From NCBI RefSeq assembly GCF_030813245.1, contig NZ_JAUSUA010000006.1, positions 124,001-188,000 on the forward strand: a stretch of DNA of 64,000 nucleotides. The letters are read 5' to 3'. The notes under the pieces are model-generated. The model was not told the DNA's origin. It did not search any database and was given only the letters and a program-made list of their open reading frames with translations. This document shows, one piece after another, positions 8,509 to 16,592 of the stretch. The stretch's first letter is position 1, and every line of letters starts with the position of its first letter. This DNA is from Alkalicoccobacillus murimartini. Lineage in GTDB: Bacteria > Bacillota > Bacilli > Bacillales > Bacillaceae_D. The translations under genes were made by a program, and so were the position numbers.

Positions 8509-9360
8509 TTGGAAAATGTCACATTAACGAATGGTGTTAAGATGCCACTAAATGGATTTGGTGTGTATCAAATTACAGACCAAAAGGAAGCAGAAGAGAG
8601 TGTCATTGAAGCAATTAAAGCAGGATATCGTTTGATTGATACCGCTGCAGCCTATAAGAACGAAAAAGCTGTTGGGAACGCAATTCAAAAGAGCGGTGTA
8701 GCTCGTGAAGAATTATTTATAACATCCAAGCTTTGGGTGAGCGACACTGGTTATGAAACGACAAAAGCCGCATTTGCAAAAACGTTGGAACTTTTGCAAG
8801 TGGATTATCTCGATTTGTACTTACTTCATCAACCGTATGGAGACATTTATGGATCCTGGCGTGCACTAGAAGAATTATATAAAGAGGGTAAAACTCGATC
8901 CATCGGTGTAAGTAACTTTTACACAGATCGCTTAGTTGACTTCATTCTACACAATGAAGTGACACCTCATGTAAACCAAATTGAAGTAAATCCGTTCTTA
9001 CAACAAGAAGAAGCAATGACAATTCACAAAGAATATGATGTTGTGGTTCAAGCTTGGGCACCCTTTGCAGAAGGAAGGAATGGGTTATTCACAAATGAAA
9101 AACTAGAAGAGATCGGTAAAAAGCACAACAAATCGGTTGCCCAAGTCGTCTTACGCTGGTTAACTCAACGTTGTGTATCTGCTCTTGCCAAATCTGTAAA
9201 CCCAAATAGGATAGCTGAGAACTTCGACATTTGGAATTTTGAATTAGACAAACAGGATATGAAAATAATATCTGCACTTGATACAAATACGAGTAGTTTC
9301 TTTTCACATAGAGATCCAGCAATGGTAAAGGCATTAGGTTCAAATAAACTAGAACGGTAA
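8509..9360 (+). CDS. Aldo/keto reductase, YtbE/YvgN-like
   Basis: 283-residue NADPH-dependent TIM-barrel reductase acting on aldehydes or ketones such as methylglyoxal (family knowledge). The tetrad is intact: Asp44, Tyr49, Lys74 and His107 (LLHQPYG). The GVSNF and NQIEVNPF signatures follow. The start is TTG 8509 with a GAGGG element 6 nt upstream; no ATG lies nearby in frame. First gene of the operon driven by the MerR-type promoter at 8448, hence probably induced by reactive electrophiles. Confidence 0.9.
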   Translation: MENVTLTNGVKMPLNGFGVYQITDQKEAEESVIEAIKAGYRLIDTAAAYKNEKAVGNAIQKSGVAREELFITSKLWVSDTGYETTKAAFAKTLELLQVDYLDLYLLHQPYGDIYGSWRALEELYKEGKTRSIGVSNFYTDRLVDFILHNEVTPHVNQIEVNPFLQQEEAMTIHKEYDVVVQAWAPFAEGRNGLFTNEKLEEIGKKHNKSVAQVVLRWLTQRCVSALAKSVNPNRIAENFDIWNFELDKQDMKIISALDTNTSSFFSHRDPAMVKALGSNKLER

Positions 9361-9408
9361 CAATGGGAGGAGAAGACTATTAAGGGTTTTAAAGGGATGG
9401 CGATATAG

Positions 9409-9801
9409 GTGAACATAAAAACGGTCAGTGAAAACACGGGTGTTTCAGCGGATACAATTCGTTATTACGAGCGAATTGGCTTAATACCCGCTGTAAAAAG
9501 AAATAAGAATGGAGTACGTGTGTTTGATGAGGAGGATATTCGATGGATTGAATTTTCTCGTCAAATGCGTAACGCGGGCTTATCGATTGAAGCATTAATT
9601 GAATATATTTCGTTATTCAAAGATAGTGACGATAGCACGATTCCTGCTCGAGTAGATATCTTAACTAATGAACATGAAGAGCTACAAAAACGTATGAATA
9701 CGATGCAAAGTGCTCTCGAACGCCTGAAATATAAGATTAATAATTACGAAAGTCATATGGTTCCGAGGGAAAAAGGACTTCGTGACTTTGATGATAAGTA
9801 A
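9409..9801 (+). CDS. MerR-family regulator (AdhR/NmlR-like)
   Basis: 130 residues: N-terminal MerR winged helix (IKTVSENTGVSADTIRYYER), then a dimerisation coiled coil around 78-115. The single-cysteine signature of aldehyde-sensing AdhR is absent: no cysteine is seen in the protein, so redox sensing through a thiol is unlikely. GTG 9409 is the start, with AAAGGGATGG upstream. Its position inside the operon and the dyad at 8451-8470 indicate autoregulation plus activation of the reductase genes. Confidence 0.85.
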   Translation: MNIKTVSENTGVSADTIRYYERIGLIPAVKRNKNGVRVFDEEDIRWIEFSRQMRNAGLSIEALIEYISLFKDSDDSTIPARVDILTNEHEELQKRMNTMQSALERLKYKINNYESHMVPREKGLRDFDDK

Positions 9802-9837
9802 AAGGATGTACTTTCTAGGAGACGAGGTGAAGGTTAC

Positions 9838-10470
9838 GTGAAAGTATTAATTTTAGGAGCAGCTGGTCAAGTGTCCCGTATGTTAACTGAGCGTTTACTT
9901 AATGAAACAGATGCTGAAGTTGTTTTATACGCAAGAGGTGCTCAATCTCGATTACAGGTAACACATGATCGGGTCATCATCATTAATGGAGACTTTAAAG
10001 AAAAGACAAAGTTAGTTGACGTGATGTCTGATGTTGATGTGGTGTATTTAAATGATATGCAAAGTGCTCAAGCCACTGAGACTATCATTTCTGCCATGAA
10101 CGAAGCAGGTGTAAAGAGACTGATTGGAGCAACCGTTTTAGGCATTTATGATGAAGTAGCAGGAGCATTTGGCCATTGGAACGAAGCAATGGTTGGATCC
10201 AGTGCGCCTTTATTTAAAGCAGCCGCAAAGGTAGTGGAGGAATCTGATCTAAATTACACACTATTGCGGTTAACCTGGCTATATAACCAAGAAGGCAATG
10301 AAAAGTACGCACTCACAGAAAAAGGGGAACCGTTTGTAGGTGCTCAGGTTACACGTCAGGCTGTAGCAAGGCTAGTTATGGATTTACTAACTGAACAAAC
10401 AAAATCAATATCTGGAAGTTTAGGGGTCAGCGAACCTGATACCAATTGGGACAAGCCATCTTTCTATTAA
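9838..10470 (+). CDS. NAD(P)-binding, NmrA/SDR-like protein
   Basis: 210 residues with the atypical short-chain dehydrogenase start VLILGAAGQVSRM (glycine-rich dinucleotide loop) and the V-Y-L-N-D and LRLTWLYNQEGN regions. The usual YxxxK catalytic pair is not evident, as in NmrA-like and quinone-sensing proteins. It may be an oxidoreductase or a redox sensor. GTG start with GAGGTGAAGG upstream. Third gene of the MerR operon; a 37-nt gap follows merR. Confidence 0.78.
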   Translation: MKVLILGAAGQVSRMLTERLLNETDAEVVLYARGAQSRLQVTHDRVIIINGDFKEKTKLVDVMSDVDVVYLNDMQSAQATETIISAMNEAGVKRLIGATVLGIYDEVAGAFGHWNEAMVGSSAPLFKAAAKVVEESDLNYTLLRLTWLYNQEGNEKYALTEKGEPFVGAQVTRQAVARLVMDLLTEQTKSISGSLGVSEPDTNWDKPSFY

Positions 10471-10495
10471 ATGATTCTAAAAGGAGACTTTTATT

Positions 10496-11491
10496 ATGGA
10501 GTATGTAAAATTTGGTCATACGGGTATGGATGTTTCTCGAATTTGTTTAGGTGCAATGGGTTTTGGCGATGCGGAGAAATGGACTCACAAATGGGTGCTA
10601 GATGAAGAAAATAGTCGACCGGTCATCAAAAAAGCACTAGATTTAGGCATTAATTTTTTCGATACTGCAAACATCTACTCAATGGGTGAAAGCGAGAAAA
10701 TATTAGGGCGTGCTTTAAAGGATTATGCTAAGCGCGATGATATTGTCCTTGCAACAAAAGTCCATCAGACGATGCGGCCAGGTCGACCTAATAGTGGCGG
10801 CTTGTCTCGCAAAGAAATTATGAATGAAATTGATCAGAGCTTGGAACGGTTAGGTACAGACTATGTTGATTTGTATATTATTCACCGTTGGGATTACAAT
10901 ACCCCGATTGAAGAAACAATGGAAGCTCTTCATGAAGTCGTCAAGTCTGGTAAGGCTCGTTACATCGGTGCGAGTGCCATGTACGCATGGCAGTTTCAAA
11001 AAGCACAAAATGTAGCAAAGAGTCATGGATGGACAAAATTTGTATCCATGCAAAATCACTATAATATGATTTATCGTGAAGAAGAGCGAGAAATGATTCC
11101 TTTCTGTAAGGACGAAAAAATTGCGCTTACACCATACAGTCCACTCGCTTCTGGTATTTTGACACGTGATTGGTCTGAAACAACGTTCCGTTCTGAAACG
11201 GATCAAGTTCAACACTCAAAATATAGCGCGATGAAGGAAGTCGACCGGGGAATTGTAGAGAGGGTAGCGGAACTAGCAACTAATCATGGAACCACTCGAG
11301 ATAAAATTGCGTTAGCGTGGATATTAAATAAGGATCAAGTCGTTTCGCCAATTATCGGTGCACAAAAAGAAAAACATCTTGAAAGTGCTGTAGGTGCACT
11401 CGACATTCAGTTGACTCAAGATGAGATGAATTATTTAGAAGAGCTCTATATTCCCCATCCGGTTGTGGGTGCTCTTCCAAACCCGAATTAA
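10496..11491 (+). CDS. Aldo/keto reductase, YhdN/IolS-like
   Basis: 331 residues, a second and different AKR in the operon. It has the starting FGHTGMDVSRICLGAMGFG, the INFFDTANIYSMGESE block with the Asp and Tyr of the tetrad, LATKVH with the Lys, DLYIIHRWD with the His, and the C-terminal IIGAQKEKHLESAVGAL, which binds NADP. The longer length and MGFGD start fit the AKR11-like group. ATG with AAAGGAG upstream. Two reductases of distinct subfamilies suggest a broad aldehyde range. Confidence 0.9.
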   Translation: MEYVKFGHTGMDVSRICLGAMGFGDAEKWTHKWVLDEENSRPVIKKALDLGINFFDTANIYSMGESEKILGRALKDYAKRDDIVLATKVHQTMRPGRPNSGGLSRKEIMNEIDQSLERLGTDYVDLYIIHRWDYNTPIEETMEALHEVVKSGKARYIGASAMYAWQFQKAQNVAKSHGWTKFVSMQNHYNMIYREEEREMIPFCKDEKIALTPYSPLASGILTRDWSETTFRSETDQVQHSKYSAMKEVDRGIVERVAELATNHGTTRDKIALAWILNKDQVVSPIIGAQKEKHLESAVGALDIQLTQDEMNYLEELYIPHPVVGALPNPN

Positions 11492-11512
11492 AACAAAAGA
11501 GGTGACTGCCAA

Positions 11513-11908
11513 ATGAAGAACGAAGAATTGAAAAATAGTACAATCTTTCCTTTAGGTCAAAAGCTGAACGAGCACTTTATTGGTGATGCTTATCTTTCAA
11601 TGGTTTATACAGATTCTGAACCACTTAATGCTCCAATTGGGAATGTTACATTTGCACCTGGTGCGAGGAATAGTTGGCATACACACGATGTAGGACAAGT
11701 TCTGTTGGTTACAGGTGGTGAAGGCTGGTATCAAGAAGAGGGAAAAGCAGCACAGCACTTAAAAACTGGGGATGTAATGAACATTCCAGCCGGAGTGAAA
11801 CACTGGCACGGTGCAACAAAAGACTATTGGTTTGTTCACTTAGCCATGACTGTTGGTACAACAGAATGGTTAGAACCAGTAGCTGACCAGCACTATGAAA
11901 AACTCTAA
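11513..11908 (+). CDS. Single-domain cupin protein
   Basis: 131 residues. Cupin motif 1 is FAPGARNSWHTHDVGQVLLV, with His ligands in WHTH, and motif 2 is PAGVKHWHGA. It resembles small cupins that ride with aldo/keto reductases and carboxymuconolactone decarboxylase-like proteins and that act as isomerases, lyases or sugar-binding proteins; the exact reaction is unknown. Last gene of the MerR operon, with AAAGAGGTG before the ATG. Confidence 0.82.
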   Translation: MKNEELKNSTIFPLGQKLNEHFIGDAYLSMVYTDSEPLNAPIGNVTFAPGARNSWHTHDVGQVLLVTGGEGWYQEEGKAAQHLKTGDVMNIPAGVKHWHGATKDYWFVHLAMTVGTTEWLEPVADQHYEKL

Positions 11909-12023
11909 TCGTAGGTCAGTGTGTTTCAAAAGAAGAGTTTGAGGCATTATCAATTTTGATTGAAACGCATAATAGTAACACTGGCCTGTATATTAAATGA
12001 CTGCCGATCAGCTCAAACCAGCG

Positions 12024-12138
12024 TAGGACATACACGAAGACTCCTGTGGGAGTAAAGGCCTGGGTGAGACTTCCGCAGTGCGTCAGCACAAGGAGGCTCA
12101 CCAGCCGCCCACGGAAAGCGGAGTGTATGTCCGGAGCG
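12024..12138. repeat. Bacillaceae-type intergenic palindromic element
   Basis: Perfect outer arms GGACATACAC (12026-12035) and GTGTATGTCC (12123-12132) enclose 87 nt with nested pairings, including CTCCTGTGGGAG and GGGTGAG with CTCACC. The GC content is well above the surroundings. From memory, elements with this CTCCTGTGGGAG...GGAGGCTCACC...CCGCCCACGGAAAGCG pattern are dispersed in many Bacillaceae chromosomes. One copy only in this window. It fills most of the 11909-12347 gap. Confidence 0.75.
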
Positions 12139-12209
12139 GTAGGCTACTCTCTTATTATGATTCGGTTTATATAAAACAGATCTGTCCTTGCTTCTTCAGA
12201 TATGAAGCT

Positions 12210-12242
12210 AAGCACCAAGAGTAAAATCTTGGTGCTTTTTTT
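12210..12242 (+). terminator. Terminator downstream of the MerR operon
   Basis: AAGCACCAAGA (12210-12220) and TCTTGGTGCTT (12227-12237), perfect 11-bp stem, 6-nt loop, then TTTTT. Confidence 0.85.
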
Positions 12243-12347
12243 GTCATCACTCAATCTTTTCTAGATTATTAAGATAATAGAATCATGAATCGGATAATTA
12301 TGGTATTGTATAAAAAGGAACATAAAGGAATTAAAGGAGTGTTATTG

Positions 12348-12587
12348 TTGAAAAGAAAATCACTGTTTATCGTTAGTGGTATCGGAATACTTGCCTTATC
12401 CATTACGTTACTTAATCAATTGCAGGAAAAAGAACTATCGATCACCGTAAAATCACCAAAGAATCAAGCAGAGCATTCAATAGTCATTTCAGCAGATACA
12501 CAAAACTGGATAGAGAACTCACCTTTTGTAGAAGGTTTTTATCAGATGAAAGAAGGCGTTGGTTTCTATTTTAAGAAGGATGAATAG
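12348..12587 (+). CDS. Small membrane-anchored protein, unknown
   Basis: 79 residues from TTG 12348, chosen because AAAGGAG stands 8 nt upstream; the in-frame ATG at 12285 has no site. One N-terminal membrane segment (about residues 4-22, LFIVSGIGILALSITLLNQL) is followed by a soluble outer part of about 55 residues containing KELSITVKSP. It is not recognised. The gene sits alone between two terminators with the same AAGCACCAA core. Confidence 0.6.
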   Translation: MKRKSLFIVSGIGILALSITLLNQLQEKELSITVKSPKNQAEHSIVISADTQNWIENSPFVEGFYQMKEGVGFYFKKDE

Positions 12588-12664
12588 AGGCTCATTCCAC
12601 TTCTCATTGAATGATCAAACCATGAGCATCTTTGGTAGATTCAGTTAAGTCATTTGAATGTTAG

Positions 12665-12700
12665 TAAGCACCAAAGCTCTGATATAGCTTTGGTGCTTTA
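12665..12700 (+). terminator. Terminator of the small membrane protein gene
   Basis: TAAGCACCAAAGCT (12665-12678) and AGCTTTGGTGCTTTA (12686-12700), a long near-perfect stem with a 7-nt loop. It may act on both strands. Confidence 0.75.
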
Positions 12701-12797
12701 CTCATTAGTTTTTGCTGATGAAACGATTGGGAAAAGAACACTTAGTTTACTCTTTACAACCTGATAATTAGCTTTTAATAGAAATAGATTCATAACA

Positions 12798-12824
12798 AAA
12801 CAACACCTCAACCTGAGGTGTTGT
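12798..12824 (-). terminator. Terminator of the lipase gene
   Basis: ACAACACCTCA (12800-12810) and TGAGGTGTTGT (12814-12824), perfect 11-bp stem with a 3-nt loop. On the minus strand it is followed by TTTTG. The T tract is short. Confidence 0.6.
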
Positions 12825-12853
12825 CGAATTAAAGTATATGGTTTAGGACCTAC

Positions 12854-13465
12854 CTATTGTAAGTTCTCAACAATTAGATCTTGAACTCTTGAGTTGGTTA
12901 GGAGAGCAAGATGCGTTACACCTGTAACATGGATATTGTTAGCGCCATTAATACGTGACAAACTATTAGAAACGATTAAATCAGAACTACTATAAATCGA
13001 AGTGAAGTCAATACCATTTGGAACGGACGTTGCACCAAGACGATTGGCTCCACCTAGCGTAATAACCTTATCAACATTGTCTACACCACCAAGACGAGTG
13101 AGATAGTATAGAGTGTTTGAGCCACCCATGCTATGAGCAATAATATCAACTTGGTCTGCACCTGTTTCACTTAGAACATCATCGATAAAACCTTGCAGCT
13201 GACTAGAATTACGACCGTTGTTCCCAGATCTGTCTCGAAAATCAATCGCATATAGATCCGAGCTGGCGTATCCGCTGCCTCTCAGTTTTCGTTCAATACT
13301 AGCGAAGTTATAGCCCGCGCCCCCAATTCCGTGGACAAGCACAACAGGTTTTTGAGATGCAGCACCAACTGATGCTTCTTCTGCACCAGCTTCAGTTGGT
13401 AGCAAGATACCGAGCGTTAACAATAGTGCTAGAGTCCAAGAGCAAGATAAACGAATGATTTTCAT
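12854..13465 (-). CDS. Secreted lipase, Bacillus LipA family (I.4)
   Basis: 203 residues with a Sec signal peptide (KIIR, hydrophobic core, cleavage near AGA-EE at 28-29). The mature alpha/beta hydrolase is minimal and lid-less. The nucleophile is Ser112 in the Bacillus-type AHSMGG motif, with Asp162 and His185 completing the triad, and VHGIGGAGYNF forms the oxyanion region. The family hydrolyses short and medium-chain acylglycerols outside the cell and usually tolerates high pH. Monocistronic, with a terminator at 12798. A 7-4-7 inverted repeat at 13576-13593 lies upstream and might be an operator. Confidence 0.92.
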   Translation of the reverse strand: MKIIRLSCSWTLALLLTLGILLPTEAGAEEASVGAASQKPVVLVHGIGGAGYNFASIERKLRGSGYASSDLYAIDFRDRSGNNGRNSSQLQGFIDDVLSETGADQVDIIAHSMGGSNTLYYLTRLGGVDNVDKVITLGGANRLGATSVPNGIDFTSIYSSSDLIVSNSLSRINGANNIHVTGVTHLALLTNSRVQDLIVENLQ

Positions 13466-13765
13466 GTTAAATAACCTCCCATATTTTGGTTCGAAATAAG
13501 CGTATCATGTCTATCGTCACGAACATATTGGGAAAAGACTGTTATCTCTATGACTGGTATAATGCTTCAATTACCCATCCATATCAATGGATGAATTAAT
13601 CCATGAATGTTTACTTATACCTATTTATTATTTAGCGGTACATATGAAGTATATTTTTCCTGCATTTATTGACAATGTTGATAAAGAACAGGTACTCGCA
13701 GACTATGTGAAGAAGTAGCTAGAGAACCTGAGTTAGATTGAAGACATGACAAGGAGTGTGAAAAG
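13466..13765. other. 300-bp divergent spacer
   Basis: Contains the perfect inverted repeat CATCCAT-ATCA-ATGGATG (13576-13593) and a 24-codon open stretch from ATG 13644 to TAG 13716 without a ribosome binding site. I see no gene here. Confidence 0.4.
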
Positions 13766-14065
13766 ATGCCTACTTGTAAGAGTTGTGGGGAAAAATGGAG
13801 TTGGAAACAAACCTTCAAAGGATCGTTTACATTAGAACCTAGTTTTCAATGTCCCTTTTGTGAGAAGAAGCAATATCAAACGAAAAAATCAAAAAGAACA
13901 TGTGCAATCCTACCATTTGTGGCTCCGTTTACGTTTGCCGCACTTAACTTTTCGAGCGCTCCATTATTCACAGTTATAGGCGTTGGGATTGGAGTAATCA
14001 TACTAATATTTTCGATCTATCCAGCCCTTCTTGATTTATCTAATCAAGAAGAACATTTATTTTAA
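13766..14065 (+). CDS. Zinc-ribbon membrane protein, cxxc_20_cxxc family
   Basis: 99 residues. Cys4-x2-Cys7 and Cys29-x2-Cys32 form a zinc ribbon at the N-terminus, spaced as in the TIGR04104-type family. Two hydrophobic helices follow (about 46-62 and 66-86), so the ribbon faces the cytoplasm from a small membrane anchor. Function unknown in the family. ATG preceded by AAGGAGTG. A GNAT gene follows after 31 nt and may be co-transcribed. Confidence 0.75.
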   Translation: MPTCKSCGEKWSWKQTFKGSFTLEPSFQCPFCEKKQYQTKKSKRTCAILPFVAPFTFAALNFSSAPLFTVIGVGIGVIILIFSIYPALLDLSNQEEHLF

Positions 14066-14096
14066 GTTAGTTTCGTAACAGTAGAGGAGAGATTAA

Positions 14097-14567
14097 ATGA
14101 TACGACCATACACAGTGGATGATGTTGATTATATAGTAGACTCTCACTATGAGTTATATCATCAAGAATTTCATTATGACTTAACGTTTAAGGAATTTAT
14201 TCAAGAACGTGTTAATGGGTTTGTCAGCAGAGACAGTCAAGAAGAAAATATCTGGGTTATAGACATTCATGGAGCGAGAAAAGGCTCAATTTCCATTAAT
14301 AAGGTAGATAGTGAAACAGCACAATTAGGACTGTTTTTGGTTGACCCTAAACTACGAGGAGAGGGATATGGTCAAAGGTTAATTGAAACAGCGATCCATT
14401 TTTGTGAAAGAACGAACTATAAAAGAATCATGCTAGTCACAAATCAAGAGTTAAGAGGAGCGAGAGTTATTTATAAAAAGCAAGGATTTAAACTAATAGA
14501 AGAATGGTCGGGGCTTCACTCAAACAAAGAAATGATAGAGGAAAGATGGATTCTAGAGTTAGTGTAA
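14097..14567 (+). CDS. GNAT-family N-acetyltransferase
   Basis: 156 residues. The acetyl-CoA loop is seen in LGLFLVDPKLRGEGYGQRLI (R/Q-x-x-G-x-G/A type, near residue 82) and the beta-bulge region in RIMLVTNQELRGARVIYKKQ. This is the MarR-associated type often found as a single GNAT. ATG preceded by GAGGAGAG. The acceptor is unknown. Confidence 0.85.
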   Translation: MIRPYTVDDVDYIVDSHYELYHQEFHYDLTFKEFIQERVNGFVSRDSQEENIWVIDIHGARKGSISINKVDSETAQLGLFLVDPKLRGEGYGQRLIETAIHFCERTNYKRIMLVTNQELRGARVIYKKQGFKLIEEWSGLHSNKEMIEERWILELV

Positions 14568-14859
14568 GTGAAATAGGCGCAACTTCCAGTCTGAATGTCT
14601 CATGCCTAGCTTATAGTTGAGCGAGGCAATCCGATTGCCATTCAAAGTGACATGGAATCTAGAGGGATTGCACAAATGGTCTTTTAATTTATTGCCTCGG
14701 AAATAATGTATCTATTTGTCGAACAGGTGATTTCCACCATTCAACCCTTTTTTCCCTCCGTTCGTCGACTTATGATCGCGTAAGACTACTAATTCTTCTA
14801 AACTTACATTAAGAAAGATACACCAAACAGTGATTTGGATAAAAAAAGGAGAGGTTTAC

Positions 14860-15360
14860 ATGGTACAAGATTTTCTCTATCAATTAATGGAGGTCAACAC
14901 GTATTTACAACATTTAGGGATAGCGGCAATTGGGGCAATTCCATTTTTTGAAGCTTTTTTTGGGGCAACTGCAGGTACATTTCTGGGGGTTCCGATTGTT
15001 TCAGCCGCCCTTAGTAGTATGATTGGGAACTGGATATCCGTTATGTTCATTATTCTTCCTTTTGGCGCGTTATTAACGATGATTCGGAATCGCCGAAAAG
15101 AAAAAGAAGTTGAAGGCGAGAATGGATTTATCCAAAAGCGAGCAAATAAGGCTAAAAATACGTTTGACAAGTATGGTGTAGCAGGTCTTGCCCTCCTTAC
15201 TCCATTAGTCGCATCAGGTCATATTGCGGCTTTTACATCGCTTGCCGCTGGAGTAAGTAAAAAGAAAGTCATTATTTGGCATACGATTAGCATTGTTGTT
15301 TGGGGAGTTCTTGGGGCTGTATTTGGTCATTATGTAGGCTATGAGCAATTTATAAGATAA
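14860..15360 (+). CDS. Small multidrug-export family membrane protein
   Basis: 166 residues from ATG 14860 (AAGGAGAGG 6 nt upstream; an in-frame ATG at 14830 lacks a site). Four or so membrane segments, with the conserved IPFFEAFFGATAGTFLG early part and PLVASGHIAAF in the second half, match the Sm_multidrug_ex family (PF06695). That family name rests on a weak association and transport has not been shown for most members. Monocistronic with a terminator downstream. The 14568-14859 gap before it shows nothing recognisable. Confidence 0.75.
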   Translation: MVQDFLYQLMEVNTYLQHLGIAAIGAIPFFEAFFGATAGTFLGVPIVSAALSSMIGNWISVMFIILPFGALLTMIRNRRKEKEVEGENGFIQKRANKAKNTFDKYGVAGLALLTPLVASGHIAAFTSLAAGVSKKKVIIWHTISIVVWGVLGAVFGHYVGYEQFIR

Positions 15361-15364
15361 GAGT

Positions 15365-15411
15365 AACAAGCTGAGAACGTATCGTGTTGATCTGTTCTTA
15401 GTTTGTTTTAG
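15365..15411 (+). terminator. Terminator after the small export protein gene
   Basis: ACAAGCTGAGAAC (15367-15378 region) pairs with GTTCTTAGTTTGT (15394-15406), followed by TTTTAG. The 15-nt loop is long. Confidence 0.55.
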
Positions 15412-15500
15412 CTTTCCGCCTAATTCCAGGATGTAAAAGTCCCCTTCATTTGAGAATGCATAGGATAAGGGAAGGGACAAATGCTAAGGGGAGTTATTGG

Positions 15501-15767
15501 ATGAATAGACATTCAGGGATTAATAAAAAAGGCCGATATCCTCCTAATTTTGGTACGTATCTTGGCTTATTAGGTGGAATTCTTGCGACGATTGGAGATG
15601 GTCTTGCGACTGTTGGAGTGGCCATTGATTTAGAGCAAAGTCAGTTGGATGATGTGAATAATGCTCAGCAGAGCCAATCGCAGAACGAAGAATTTATCAA
15701 TATGAAAAAGCAGCTCAAAGCTCTTGAAAATGAAGTTCGATTGTTAAAAGAAACAAATCCAAAGTAG
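15501..15767 (+). CDS. Small glycine-rich membrane/coiled-coil protein, unknown
   Basis: 88 residues from ATG 15501 with AGGGGAG 7 nt upstream. A glycine-rich hydrophobic stretch (about 19-45: YLGLLGGILATIGDGLATVG) is followed by a Q/N-rich linker and a C-terminal coiled coil (MKKQLKALENEVRLLKE). Not recognised by name; such layouts occur in Bacillus sporulation-associated small proteins, but nothing here proves that. Confidence 0.6.
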   Translation: MNRHSGINKKGRYPPNFGTYLGLLGGILATIGDGLATVGVAIDLEQSQLDDVNNAQQSQSQNEEFINMKKQLKALENEVRLLKETNPK

Positions 15768-15870
15768 TTCTTGAGAACGTACTCTAGATGATAGGAGAAG
15801 AGGACATTGAACCAATTCCTTCTGGCTGCATAGGCTAATGATTATATGTAGTAGAAAAGGAGTTGGCAAG

Positions 15871-16548
15871 ATGGCTATTTTAGATATTGATTTCACTTCT
15901 CCTGATGTTCAATATTTCTCAGACCTGAAGGACAACAATTTTTTCACCTTGGATGCGAATAATTTCATTAACGCTTTAGGCAGAAATAACTTGAATTCAC
16001 TGGGGAATGTTTCGCTTTTGGATATCTTCTTAAGCAGAGAGAAAGTGGTGGAGCCTCACTATCATCAAAATGCATCCGAGCTTGTGTATTGTATTACAGG
16101 CAGTGTGTTGGTTTCACTGATTAATCCGTTTACTACAGAATTGAGTGAGATCACGTTGGCACCGGGACAAGTGGCGAATGTCCCTCAAGGATGGTGGCAT
16201 TACGAGATTGCGCAGGAAGACAATACACATTTATTAGCGATCTTTGATGCGCCTTATCCACAGGCTATTTTTGGATCTGATATCCTAAGGCTGACTCCAA
16301 ACAATGTGTTGGCTCATACGTATTGTTTGGATGAGGGAAAAGTGGAAGAGGCTCTTGCTCCTATCCAGTCTACAACGGTTATTGGCCCATCAGATGATTG
16401 TAATCAACCGAGGCAATGGCAATATACTCAGCCTCAGGCAAGGCATCAACATCCAAGGCAGTATCCTAGTCACCCATACCAACAAGGTTATGTTCAATAT
16501 CCTCATCATTCACCAATTCAACCGCATAATCCAAATCCATATAGATAA
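15871..16548 (+). CDS. Cupin protein with His/Pro/Gln/Tyr-rich tail
   Basis: 225 residues from ATG 15871 (AAAAGGAG upstream). The single cupin domain (about 45-150) has motif 1 HYHQNASELVYCITG and motif 2 PQGWWHYEIAQ, like oxalate decarboxylase-type bicupins cut to one domain. After about residue 170 the chain becomes a low-complexity tail rich in His, Gln, Pro and Tyr (HQHPRQYPSHPYQQGY). Such tails are common in spore coat or metal-binding proteins; a spore-coat role is my inference. A strong bidirectional terminator follows. Confidence 0.72.
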   Translation: MAILDIDFTSPDVQYFSDLKDNNFFTLDANNFINALGRNNLNSLGNVSLLDIFLSREKVVEPHYHQNASELVYCITGSVLVSLINPFTTELSEITLAPGQVANVPQGWWHYEIAQEDNTHLLAIFDAPYPQAIFGSDILRLTPNNVLAHTYCLDEGKVEEALAPIQSTTVIGPSDDCNQPRQWQYTQPQARHQHPRQYPSHPYQQGYVQYPHHSPIQPHNPNPYR

Positions 16549-16554
16549 ACAGGT

Positions 16555-16587
16555 AAAAAGCTGACACTTTTTTGTGTCAGCTTTTTT
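16555..16587. terminator. Bidirectional terminator between cupin and chrA
   Basis: AAAAAGCTGACAC (16555-16567) and GTGTCAGCTTTTTT (16574-16587), perfect stem, U tail on both strands. Serves two convergent genes. Confidence 0.9.
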
Positions 16588-16592
16588 GATGT

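Noticed and set aside
13644-13718. 24-codon frame upstream of the zinc-ribbon gene
   Set aside because: No ribosome binding site and no similarity I recognise; likely chance or an old remnant.
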